Source of the DNA: Anisus vortex
Taxonomy: Eukaryota; Mollusca; Gastropoda; Planorbidae
Assembly (NCBI GenBank): GCA_949126835.1
Contig: OX421496.1
Location: forward strand, 20,973,844 to 21,037,843
Length of the DNA stretch: 64,000 bases
Direction of reading: 5' to 3'
In this document: in pieces, positions 33,341-42,919 of the stretch
Numbering within the stretch: the stretch's first letter is position 1
How the letters are laid out: every line of letters begins with the position of its first letter
Program-made: the position numbers and the translations under genes
The notes under the pieces: generated by a model
Database searches by the model: none
The model's input: the letters and a program-made list of their open reading frames with translations, nothing else
What the model was told of the DNA's origin: nothing

Positions 33341-35329
33341 GGCTAACTAATGGCTAAAATTTTTGTTTACTTTGGTAACATATCTCGATAATGATAATTT
33401 TAATGTAGTTTTATTTTATAGTCATTAGCCCACTTTTTTTACAAATGGCTATGGCCTATGAAAACTTAGAAATAAGTTAAAATGCATCCTAAGACTCCTA
33501 ATGTCGTTTAATGTAGGCCGTATGACTGGCCTAGCACTATTTAAACTAATTTAGTGGCCTTGCCCAGTGGTTATCTAGTGTTAATGCAGTGACATAAATA
33601 TAAACTTGGAGTTGGGGTCACTTAGGCTAGTGGCTAGTGCATTAGATATTGCCCTTGCCCTTACTTAGTTAGGCTATTACTTTGTCTTAGTCTTAAATTG
33701 TGATCAGACCTATCCTGATCTAGGTAGCATAATTAAAAACAACTAGACTAGGCCTAATTAGCCTAATGCCTAATTGACTAGGTCCTAACAATTTTTATAT
33801 TTTTTTATTATTTTTTTTTTACATTTTCCTTACTAAAAAAAACTTTACTACTAGGCCTATATACTAATGTAAATGTTAACTTAATTGCAAATGCATACTT
33901 TTAAATCTTTATTATTATTCTCAAGGGCTAAAATTAGTATATTTCTCTAGGTCAGGTCTAGGCCTAATCCTAATTTAATAATTATAGGCCTATGCCTAAT
34001 AATTGAGTAATTGAGAAAGACTTTTAACTTGATCCCCTACTAAAAATAATGAATGAATAAAAGTAAAAATCAAAAGAAAATTTAGATCTTACCTTAAATT
34101 TAAGAAATAATCACAAGAACACAAATATTCCAATGGAACACAATTTTAATTCCACATTAATCACATATCATAACATATAGTTCTAGTTATAAATTATTAT
34201 TTTTTCAAGTTTTGATATATTTTTTTTTAATGTAATATGTATTCGGAGTGATTATACAGCGTATTTGCTGTATAACGCAAAACGTTATACAGCAAATTTT
34301 CGTGACATATATTATACACACTGATATTGGCGCATGCGCATTCTTGTCTAGCTTGCCCTGTATGCTCAATTACAATTTTCTGTTAAATTTTCAGAAAGTT
34401 TCTTGGCCCAGTGGCTAGTAACGTGTGCTGTCAACAGGGGTAACGCAGGTTCTACCCTACCCCTCTCCACCTTTTTTTAAAATTATTATTATTAATTCAA
34501 TTATAGTAAAACGATATATTTTTAGTTAAATACGTGACTTTTTTGTAACTATTGTTTATAATTAATTCAAACAAACAGGTTATTTAGCCTATGTCACTTA
34601 ATCACAATTAGAAATTGATGTTACGGTTAGGCCCGGTTAGGGTTAGGACTTAACTAGGAATATGATCCTAAATAAACGCCTATAGACTATAGAATAGTAT
34701 AGATTAGTAGGCCTATAAAGTCATAAAGTTATAAGTCATAAATATAGTCTAACTCTCACATTTTTTGTAAATTTGGGTCTGCCGATGACGCTTGGCATTA
34801 TAGGGCCTACACACATTGGGCTTAACGTTATACACCAGATCCGCCGTATAACGCCTCCCGTACGTAAATCTTTATAGGCCTATATAATATATACAAAGAA
34901 TTTTATATTTAGGAATCACTTTGAAACAAATTTTTCCATAGAGCCGGTGAAGCAGCATTCACCAGTTTCTGTGGCCACCGTATAGGCCTACTAGGGGATT
35001 GTGTGGCCAGAACAATGCACAGCTGGCTTTACTTTACCCCAACTAAAGTCAAGTAGGGCCTACCCACCAGAGCTGGGTATTATAGACTGAAGGACACCCT
35101 TCAGACCCAAAATTACATTCTTGACTTAACTAGGATTTAAAACCAAGACATAGTACGCCAGCTGAATGCGCTACCGCTTGCATGGCCACTGTGCCATTAT
35201 GTATATCATTAAAAAATTATTTTTTTCCTGTTTCATTATTATAAAAGACCTAGTAGGCACATGTTTTACATATGAAACACTTGTCATGCTGCTTGGTAAA
35301 CATTTGAAATAATTTTCATTAATCGTTAC
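33341..35329. other. AT-rich intergenic sequence with tRNA-like remnants
   Basis: No protein gene recognised. GGCCCAGTGGCTAGTAACG..GCAGGTTCTACCC at 34405-34455 and, on the minus strand, GCACAGTGGCC..GCGGTAGCGC near 35150-35195 resemble tRNA-derived sequences with weak A and B boxes; neither folds as a complete tRNA. Near 34250-34300 and 34825-34860 there are repeated GTATAACG/CGTTATAC hairpin motifs. TAGGCCTA is frequent here. Confidence 0.4.
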
Positions 35330-35838
35330 GGCCTGGACATTAAAGTTTATATAAGACAATATAGATGTAATTACAGTAATTTAATTTGTGGGATAGCTGC
35401 ACATTTTTTATTCATGAAAAATGTTTGTATTTTTATGAATTTTTTTTATTCTGATGGATATATTTTTTTGTTTCATGATAGGTAATCTCAGCACACAAAT
35501 GAAGAAAACAAGACTAAATGGATGTTTCATGAGCTAATTAGGAAACAACTTTCCAGGCTAATAATAGCAAAACCTTTTTTTATATTCACTTAGTAAGTGA
35601 ATCAGAAGAAAAGGCTCACAAATATGGTACCGGTATATATGGATGGAAGCTTTTCAATAACCTCTCTAGTACAGGGTAATTGACTAAAACATTTTTTGAA
35701 AAAAAAAAGTTCTTGATTTTGTTTTATCTGCCTTGAAAATGTCAGAAATGAAGCATAGAAAGATCATAGCAACATAATATAAAACCAATGGAAAAAACGC
35801 TGATTGGAAGTGATATATGATGTAGAGTATATTTTCAT

Positions 35839-36990
35839 ATGGAAAGTTTACAAAATATATCAAAGAATATGCATTCACATAAACAGACTTTTAAATGTTT
35901 ACTTTGTAATGAAAACATTTTTGCCTTAAATTTTTTAGAATACCACTTGTGGATTCATACAGGTGAAAAACTATTTAAATGTGGCATATGTTGTAAAAAG
36001 TTTTTTTGGAGCGTTCACTTAAAAGAACACCAAAGATGTCATTTAGTGGAACTCCCCTTTCAATGTTTGATATGTAATAAGAAATTCAATGCCTTAAGCT
36101 ATTTAAAATACCACTTGTGGAGTTATACATATGAAAAACTATTTCAAAGTAACAAGCCTTTTAAATGTGACATTTGTAGTAAACAATTTTCTAAAAGTGG
36201 CTATTTAAAAAAACACCAAATAATTCATTCTATAGAAAAGCCTTTTAAATGTGACATTTGTAGTAAACAATTTGTTGAAAATGGAAGTTTAAAAATACAC
36301 AAAAGAATTCATTCTGGAGAAAAGCCTTTTAAATGTGACATTTGTAGTAAGCAATTTTCTCAAAGTGGACATTTAAAAACACACCAAAGAATTCATTCTG
36401 GAGAAAAGCCTTTTAAATGTGACATTTGTAGTAAACAATTTTCTCAAAGTGGAGAATTAAAAATACACCAAAGAATTCATTCTGGAGAAAAGCCTTTTAA
36501 ATGTGATATTTGTAGTAAGCAATTTTCTGACTGTGGAAATTTTAAAAAACACCAAAGAATGCATTCTGGAGAAAAGCCTTTTAAATGTGACATTTGTAGT
36601 AAACAATTTTATGTAAAGGAACATTTTAAACAACACCAAAGAATTCATTCTGGGGAAAAGCCTTATAAATGTAAAATTTGTAGTAAACCATTTTCTCAAA
36701 GTGGAAGTTTAAAAATGCACGAAAGAATTCATTCTGGAGAAAAGCCTTTTAAATGTGACATATGTAGTAAACAATTTTCTCAAAGTGGAGAATTAAAACT
36801 ACACCAAAGAATTCATTCTGGAGAAAAGCCTTTTAAATGTGACATTTGTAGTAAACAATTTTCTCAAAGTGGAAAATTAAAACTGCACCAAAGAATTCAT
36901 TCTGGAGAAAAGCCTTTTAAATGTGACATTTGTAGTAAGCAATTTTCTAATAGTGGAAATTTAAAAATACACATAAGAATTCATTCTTGA
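35839..36990 (+). CDS. C2H2 zinc-finger protein, 13 fingers (paralogue 1)
   Basis: 383 residues, almost entirely fingers. After MESLQNISKNMHS, fingers 1-3 are divergent (for example FKCGICCKKFFWSVHLKEHQ). Finger 3 has lost its last zinc-binding His (YHLWSY). Fingers 4-13 are nearly identical repeats of FKCDICSKQFxxxxxLKxHxRIH joined by HSGEKP linkers, and vary mainly at DNA-contact helix positions. Tandem C2H2 proteins are sequence-specific nuclear DNA-binding factors; target unknown, and no KRAB, SCAN, BTB or ZAD domain is visible.

The ATG is supported by an in-frame TGA about 7 codons upstream. A possible 3' splice site (TTTTTTTGTTTCATGATAG near 35481), conserved in the other copy, suggests a 5' UTR exon. 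The TGA at 36988 is premature, because in-frame finger remains follow. The paralogue at 56244 differs at about 16 of the first 120 residues. Confidence 0.85.
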   Translation: MESLQNISKNMHSHKQTFKCLLCNENIFALNFLEYHLWIHTGEKLFKCGICCKKFFWSVHLKEHQRCHLVELPFQCLICNKKFNALSYLKYHLWSYTYEKLFQSNKPFKCDICSKQFSKSGYLKKHQIIHSIEKPFKCDICSKQFVENGSLKIHKRIHSGEKPFKCDICSKQFSQSGHLKTHQRIHSGEKPFKCDICSKQFSQSGELKIHQRIHSGEKPFKCDICSKQFSDCGNFKKHQRMHSGEKPFKCDICSKQFYVKEHFKQHQRIHSGEKPYKCKICSKPFSQSGSLKMHERIHSGEKPFKCDICSKQFSQSGELKLHQRIHSGEKPFKCDICSKQFSQSGKLKLHQRIHSGEKPFKCDICSKQFSNSGNLKIHIRIHS

Positions 36991-37325
36991 GAAGAGCCTT
37001 TTAAATGTGACATTTGTAGTAAACACTTTTCTAAAAGTTGAAATTTAAAAATACACAAAAGAATTCATTCTGGAGAAAAGCCTTTTAAATGTGACATTTG
37101 TAGTAAGCAATTTTCTAATAGTGGAAATTAAAAAATACGCCAAAGAGTGCATTCTGGAGAAAAGTCTTATAAATGTGACATTTGTAGTAAACACTTTTCT
37201 AAAAGTGGAAATTTAAAAATACACTAAAGAATTCATTCTTGAGAAGAGCCTTTTAAATGTGTCATTTGTAGTAAAAAAAAATTTTAAAAGACACCAAAAA
37301 ATTCATTCTGGAGAAAAAAACCTTT
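36991..37325 (+). pseudogene. Decayed distal zinc fingers after premature stop
   Basis: The frame of the upstream gene continues through at least four more fingers ([64 protein letters not shown]). It is interrupted by TGA at 36988 and later in-frame TGA and TAA codons near 37039, 37129 and 37225. The protein was therefore once longer, about 17 fingers, and has been shortened by nonsense mutations. Confidence 0.9.
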
Positions 37326-37343
37326 TATCTTAACTTATACAAA

Positions 37344-37848
37344 GTTATACATTACAGTCGCTCCATCTGTAAAGAAGATTGTTGCATCCTATATTCATCC
37401 GTGGTTTGAGTCTATTCCTACATCTCTATTACTGTTTTTTTGTTTTCAATGCCCAGATGCCAATTGAGAGGAAAGCGTACTTCTATGCATTGTTCTCGCT
37501 TAAGGAATGTTTTTTTTCTAATTTTTATCTGAGCATTGCAACAGGTTGTTGTTGCATTGTATTTGTAGATTATAATTTAAAGCCTTTTGTAAATTTACTA
37601 CTTTACTAATTGCCCTTCTCTGCTCTAGTATTTCTAGGTTAAGTGATTTAACTTTTGGTGTTACTCTTGTCAGTTGTGAACTTTGTCTAGTAATACTAGT
37701 AATGAACCTTGCAGCTCTTTTCTGAATGTGTTATAATTTTTTAATGCTTTTTATTTGATGGGTCCCATAAGAGGACACATACATTCTAGTATAGGTGTAA
37801 ATACTGTGAGATAGCATTTGAGTTTTATGTTCTCAATACATTTTACTT
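37344..37848 (-). mobile_element. Old 3' relic of the CR1/Jockey-like LINE
   Basis: From TATACATTACAGTCGCTCC through CATCCGTGG, GTTACTCTTGTCAGTTG, GAACCTTGCAGCTCTTTT and GATGGGTCCCAT, it aligns with the 3' end of the LINE at 30690-31230, with many substitutions and indels. Its 3' end faces the zinc-finger array. Confidence 0.88.
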
Positions 37849-37854
37849 GCCCTG

Positions 37855-37950
37855 AGACACAATGTGTCGCATTGGCAAAGCGTTTGCCATCTTCCAAAAG
37901 CTGCACCCACTCTGGAACTCAACATCAGTCTCGCTCTTAACAGAGATACA
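37855..37950 (+). mobile_element. Micro-fragment of another LINE reverse transcriptase
   Basis: The frame from 37862 reads MCRIGKAFAIFQKLHPLW followed by NSTSVSL. It resembles the 'RI.KA...F..L..IW.S..IS...K' block after the catalytic core of RTE/L1-like reverse transcriptases. Only about 95 bp is present, between the CR1 relic and the hAT relic, and it is absent from copy 2 of the duplication. Confidence 0.55.
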
Positions 37951-37952
37951 TG

Positions 37953-38300
37953 AGAGGTCGAGATCTACTTGTGGAATTGAAGAAGCTGGTCCAAGCTTGT
38001 TTCTGTTGCCACCAATGGTGCACCTGCAATGTGCTCTGAAAAGTTGGATTAGTTGGCTTGTTGAAAAAGAAACTTAAAGAAAACTAATGTGTTTCCATGT
38101 CAGCTATCCACTGCATCATACACCAAGAAACGCTTTGTAGGAAGAAGCTAAAAGTACAAGATTTGTGGAATACTGGTGTGAAAACAGTCAACTTTATAAG
38201 ATCAAGAAGTCTGAACCACAGACAATTTACTGTTTTCCTTTCCATGATGGAAAGTGAATATGGAGATTTCTTGGTCACTTGGATTTGAAAATGGTGATGC
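37953..38300 (+). pseudogene. ZBED-type hAT transposase pseudogene, 3' part (copy 1)
   Basis: Shifted frames give GLVEKET-like, YPLHHTPRN (from [10 protein letters not shown]), [17 protein letters not shown] and [12 protein letters not shown]. These match the same blocks at 58920-59240 and the family in which GTF2IRD2 and ZBED5 transposase-derived proteins fall. The N-terminal BED finger and first catalytic part are missing in this copy. Confidence 0.8.
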
Positions 38301-38553
38301 AAAGAGTATGATGGGGAGTTAATATATAGCTTTAGTTTCATTGTCTATTGAGTTTCTGAGTTAAATGTTTAATTTTTAGTTTTTAGTTTGTTTTTTTCTA
38401 TTATATTTGACTTAGTTGCTTTAAACTTTAATGATATGAATAAATGTTTTGTCAGTATCTTGTATGTTATGATGGTTTATTTTTAAATGTTTATAGACAT
38501 TTTTTTAAATGTTTGGGCATGTCTTTTAAGATAGTATAGTCTGGTTTTAGTGC

Positions 38554-38594
38554 TCTTTAAATGTGACATTTGTAGTAAACAATTTTATGTATAG
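38554..38594 (+). pseudogene. Orphan zinc-finger fragment
   Basis: The sequence reads LFKCDICSKQFYV then a stop. It matches finger 9 of the gene at 35839 yet lies about 1.2 kb beyond the decayed array. The LINE and hAT relics lie in between, implying that they inserted into the original finger array. The same fragment is in copy 2 at 59508-59548. Confidence 0.8.
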
Positions 38595-38924
38595 TCCCTA
38601 CTAGTAATTTGTTATGTTTTTAATTATAAAAGATCTTTACTGATAATAGTAAATCAGACTATCTCTCTCTCTTTGTTATGCTCAATGGTCCCCTCATTCC
38701 TTTCTAAATGTCTATTAGTATTAGTAATCAGCCCGGAGCTCATCCCAACACCTCTTAACAATTACTAGTCCAGTTTGACTGGTGCCCTTCGCTGCCTCCT
38801 AGGTCTGCGTTGCATGTGGCGCCCTGAAGGTCCATGTGTAATCTGGGATTAGACTTCCCTTGTGGATTTGTAGTTAGTGAAACATCTGGTATTTGAGGAT
38901 TGTGTGCTGCTTGAGCCGCCCATA

Positions 38925-39770
38925 GATGTCCAAAACTACCGCTACATTCTTCCCCTGCTCCATGTCCGAGTTGTAGATGGGGCCATATATCCAAAACTAC
39001 CGCTACATTCTTCCCCTGCTCCATGTCGGAGTTGTAGATGGGGGCCATATATCCAACACTACCGCTACATTCTTCCCCTGCTTTATGTCGGAGTTGTAGA
39101 TGGGGGCCATATATCCAACACTACCGCTACATTCTTCCCCTGCTCCATGTCGGAGTTGTAGATGGTGGCCATATATCCAACACTACCGCTACATTCTTCC
39201 CCTGCTCCATGTCGGAGTTGTAGATGGGGGCCATATATCCAACACTACCGCTACATTCTTCCCCTGCTCCATGTCGGAGTTGTAGATGGGGCCATATATC
39301 AAACACTACCGCTACATACTTCCTCTGCTCCATGTCGGATTGTAGATGGGGCCATATATCCAACACTACCGCTCCATTCTTCCCCTGCTCCATGTCGGAG
39401 TTGTAGATGGGGCCATATGTCAAACACTACCGCTCCATTCTTCCCCTGCTCCATGTCCGAGTTGTAGATGGGGCCATATATCCAACACTACCGCTCCATT
39501 CTTCCCCTGCTCCATGTCGGAGTTGTAGATGGGGCCATATATCCAACACTACCGCTACATTCTTCCCCTGCTCCATGTCGGAGTTGTAGATGGGGCCATA
39601 TATCCAACACTACCGCTACATTCTTCCCCTGCTCCATGTCGGAGTTGTAGATGGGGCCATATATCCAACACTACCTTTACATTCTTCCCCTTCTCCATGT
39701 CGGAGTTGTAGATGGGGGCCATATATCCAACACTACCTTTACATTCTTCCCCTTCTCCATGTCGGAGTTG
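38925..39770. repeat. 61/62-bp minisatellite, 14 units
   Basis: Fourteen units contain CCAACACTACCGCTACATTC, TTCCCCTGCTCCATGTCGGA and GTTGTAGATGGGGCC. Most are 61 bp and some 62. Since 61 is one more than a multiple of three, a reading frame passes through all three phases in successive units. Every unit therefore starts a roughly 60-codon ORF beginning MGPYIQHYR/MGAIYPTLP and ending CSMSEL. The stop TAG is immediately followed by the next ATG. The minus strand is also open. The ORFs are by-products of the repeat. Copy 2 of the duplication has seven units. Confidence 0.93.
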
Positions 39771-39822
39771 GTTCTCATCAGTATGGGTCCACCGGGGCAA
39801 AGCCTGACCTTGTACAAGAGTT

Positions 39823-39987
39823 GATCCAAAACATGGATGACTATATCTGAAGACTACCATGGATTAGAGACAGAGTTAATCCAAAACATGGATGACTATA
39901 TCTGAAGACTACCATGGATTAGAGACAGAATTAATCCAAAACATGGATGACTATATCTGAAGACTACCATGGATTAGAGACAGAGTT
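39823..39987. repeat. 55-bp tandem repeat, 3 units
   Basis: Three near-identical copies contain ATCCAAAACATGGATGACTA and GACTACCATGGATTAGAGAC. The duplication partner near 60370-60425 has one copy, so the expansion is specific to copy 1. Confidence 0.92.
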
Positions 39988-40590
39988 GATCCCTTATACT
40001 TATAATGTTGCTTAACATAGATCTCCATAGTGAAACTAATAGCATTGGCTTCTGTTTGCACCATTACGGGAGGCAAATGTCTTTAATTAAGGTGTTATCC
40101 CTGATGTTATGACTTGTTATATCAGGGTTTCACTTATGTTTTCTATTGCGATGAAACCGTTTATCTGCTTGCTGTCGACAGGGCTAGGGGCTCCGCAGCT
40201 TATTCTATGATCTTATTGTCTCCTTCAAATATGGCAGTAAAACGATAAATTTGGTTTTTGAACAAAAGCATTTTTTAATTGATGAAGTATATATGCCCTA
40301 TGGGAAAATGTGTCTATGTACAAAATACTGGGCGAGAACTTAATTCTACAAGTTTTGAACTCAATCTAATCTCCACAAACTTTCAAAAACGAAATGACGA
40401 AACTGACGGGCTCCCTTACAATTACAATATGAATGGAAAAATCAGGAATCATGCTTTTGCACGGTTTGGGGGAGGGGGGGGGGACGCGCTCAGAAAGTCA
40501 ACCTACGACTTACAATTTGAAGCCTAAACTTACACAGGACACTGCAGTACCGGTATATATAATTAATATTTTAATTAAATTAATATCTCG

Positions 40591-40925
40591 AATGTCATAC
40601 TCTCCACCCCCCCCCCACTCCTCGGACTCCTAAGCTTATATCCTATATGGACAATGAAAGGTCAATGTAAAGTAGGCCCTACTATTAACTACTACTATCA
40701 TTTTACTATCATCAATTTTTAACTCAAGCTTGCAACACTGCTCGGTGAGCGCGAGATAAAACCAAGGGTGTCAACTGTCAACCATAGCCTCATTTTCTAG
40801 TTCTAGTAAATGTACACATTCAGATGCTACTGTAATTTACTGTAATGACCTTTGTCTTAAAGGTCATACTCCCCCCTCCCAACTTCTCGGGCTGCTATAT
40901 GGACAATGAAAGGTCAATGTTAAGT
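40591..40925. repeat. Diverged direct duplication upstream of 77-bp array
   Basis: GTCATACTC, a C-rich tract and CTATATGGACAATGAAAGGTCAATGT occur at about 40595-40675 and again at 40862-40925. A further pair, CGGTGAGCGCGAGATAAAAC with CAAGGGTGTCAACTGTCAACC, occurs at 40743-40790 and 41538-41580, flanking the 77-bp array on both sides. Confidence 0.8.
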
Positions 40926-41485
40926 ACTAAGCTGATCATCAATTTATAACTCTTCTACTTCTAGTAAATGTACACATTCAGATGCTACTGTAATTTACTG
41001 TAATGACCTTTGTCTGCCATAGCCTCATCTCCTTCTTCTAGTAAATGTACACATTCAGATGCTACTGTAATTTACTGTAATGACCTTTGTCTGCCATATC
41101 CTCATCTCCTTCTTCTAGTAAATGTACACATTCAGATGCTTCTGTAATTGTAATTTACTGTAATGACCTTTGTCTGCCATAGCCTCATCTCCTTCTTCTA
41201 GTAAATGTACACATTCAGATGCTACTGTAATTTACTGTAATGACCTTTGTCTGCCATAGCCTCATCTCCTTCTTCTAGTAAATGTACACATTCAGATGCT
41301 ACTGTAATTTACTGTAATGACCTTTGTCTGCCATAGCCTCATCTCCTTCTTCTAGTAAATGTACACATTCAGATGCTACTGTAATTTACTGTAATGACCT
41401 TTGTCTGCCAGAGCCTCATCTCCTTCTTCTAGTAAATGTACACATTCAGATGCTACTGTAATTTACTGTAATGACCTTTGTCCAC
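40800..41485. repeat. 77-bp minisatellite, ~8 units
   Basis: Units contain TTCTAGTAAATGTACACATT, CAGATGCTACTGTAATTTAC and TGTAATGACCTTTGTCTGCC with ATAGCCTCATCTCC. One unit has an extra 7 bp. The first unit is separated from the rest by the duplicated block above. A single unit is found at 60694-60780 at the end of duplication copy 2. Confidence 0.93.
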
Positions 41486-41589
41486 CATAGTGACCATAGC
41501 CTCATCTCCTTCTTCGTAAATTTGGGTAGGCTCGGTGCTCGGTGAGCGCGAGATAAAACCAAGGGTGTCAACTGTCAACCATAGTTATT

Positions 41590-42740
41590 TGACGATTGTT
41601 CAACAGTTGGTTCGGTGATTGTCCGCACGCCAAGGGTGTTCTGCAATATTGCTGCAGAAAATCTTTTGTGAGCTTCTTTTAAAGGTAAGGTTGACTTTGG
41701 TCTTTCGGCCGCTCCATTAGTGGCTGTGTGAAATTGATGTAGGATAATATTCCCTTCCTTTGCACCAATCTTGGAATTCTTCCGAGTAAGGCTAGTAGTG
41801 CTAGTAGCATTATCACTAACTTAACTAACTATGGTGTGTACCGGGTATTTAAATGTAACTGAAATGGGCGAAATCTTCCTCGAGAAGGTCAATAATTGAT
41901 AATTGTTTTAAGTTCATAGTACGTAAAATCATTACGAGTCGGACGGATAGTTAACTCGAGCAAACCGCTAAGTAGGCTATTAATACTATTAACTAATATC
42001 GAACATCTTATGCTCCACAACAAATACAATGCAGCAAGGTTGAACAAAATGTGAGAAAAAGAACAAGTTTGGTTGTTAAGATATTAAGTGCTAAACTAAA
42101 TGTTTCGCATATACTCAGGGCGTATACCACCAATGGTAAAATTAAAAACAACTGCCACTGACCAGTAGGCTAGTGCAACGAATGAATAAGTTTCTCCACG
42201 CATAGGTCTATATGAGATTAAATAATCTGCATCACTCTTAGAAATAGACACGCGAAATTAGCATAGAAAAAAAGTCGGCTAAATTAATTTACATGGATGC
42301 TACACACACAAAAAAAAAAACGCTACAGACCTTTTCATTGGGTATGGAATCGAAAGAAACACAAACAACATATGTTCACCCTCCCCTCCACCTATTAAAA
42401 GTAAAATGGGAAAACATTCAGCCCCCCCCATCCCCTTTTTGAACTTTTTGCATTGAGAATTTTTACATTGCTCAACCCGCCACGCATAAAACATTGGCCT
42501 TAATAATTGCAGGAATAATTTCTCATTATATAGTTCGTCAAAATAAGGCAAAGAGTAAATATTTTTCAAATATAATATTCCCATAGTTCGCTCTGATCAG
42601 CTACGACGAACAGCTAGACCAGCTGGCCGTGACGTCATCACTTAGAGCATAATCGCTCGACAGCTTGCATTAACCTTTCTGTCGCTACAGGCACTAAAAC
42701 CGCAAAAATTACTCTCGGGTAGACACCCCCTTCCCTAGTA
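41590..42740. other. No gene recognised; possible splice donor and CRE
   Basis: A strong donor-like CTTTTAAAGGTAAGG lies near 41685, and a CRE-like TGACGTCA at 42630-42637 lies in a locally GC-richer stretch. Either could belong to the 5' end of the transcript proposed at 44261-46775. The open frames of 94 and 60 codons on the minus strand (42300-42584, 42638-42820) are unrecognised. Confidence 0.35.
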
Positions 42741-42919
42741 TACCCCTTAAACACACCCAAATGAAAATCATTTGCCGACTGCTGCCGTTTGTGATGGCAA
42801 CTGGGGGCCCCATTAGTCATTAGGTTTAAACCGCATTGTACCGATGTGGGAAATCCATATTCGGCGTTCTAATGAAGATTCTCAAATGAATGCCGAATTG
42901 TTTTCTTTTAGGATTTTTT

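Larger units (their letters stand above)
35330..41485 (+). repeat. Segmental duplication, copy 1
   Basis: From CATTAAAGTTTATATAA near 35338 to the 77-bp array near 41485, this block is colinear with 55590-60783. In order both hold a zinc-finger gene, a LINE 3' relic, a hAT transposase relic, an orphan finger fragment, a 61-bp minisatellite and a common downstream sequence. The copies are in direct orientation about 20 kb apart. Copy 1 lacks about 110 bp present at 55690-55800 and the 5' half of the hAT gene. Copy 2 lacks most of 40290-41410. Confidence 0.93.

Noticed and set aside
34392..35195. Two further tRNA-like stretches as genes
   Set aside because: Partial A/B box resemblance only, no cloverleaf.
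36457..36699. Minus-strand ORF with repeated SRMNSLV..
   Set aside because: Antisense of the zinc-finger array; the same holds for 56849-57166.
38877..39850. Many overlapping ~60-codon ORFs (MGPYIQHYR.., MGAIYPTLP..)
   Set aside because: All are generated by the 61-bp minisatellite period; they are listed as a repeat and not as genes. The same applies at 59822-60320.
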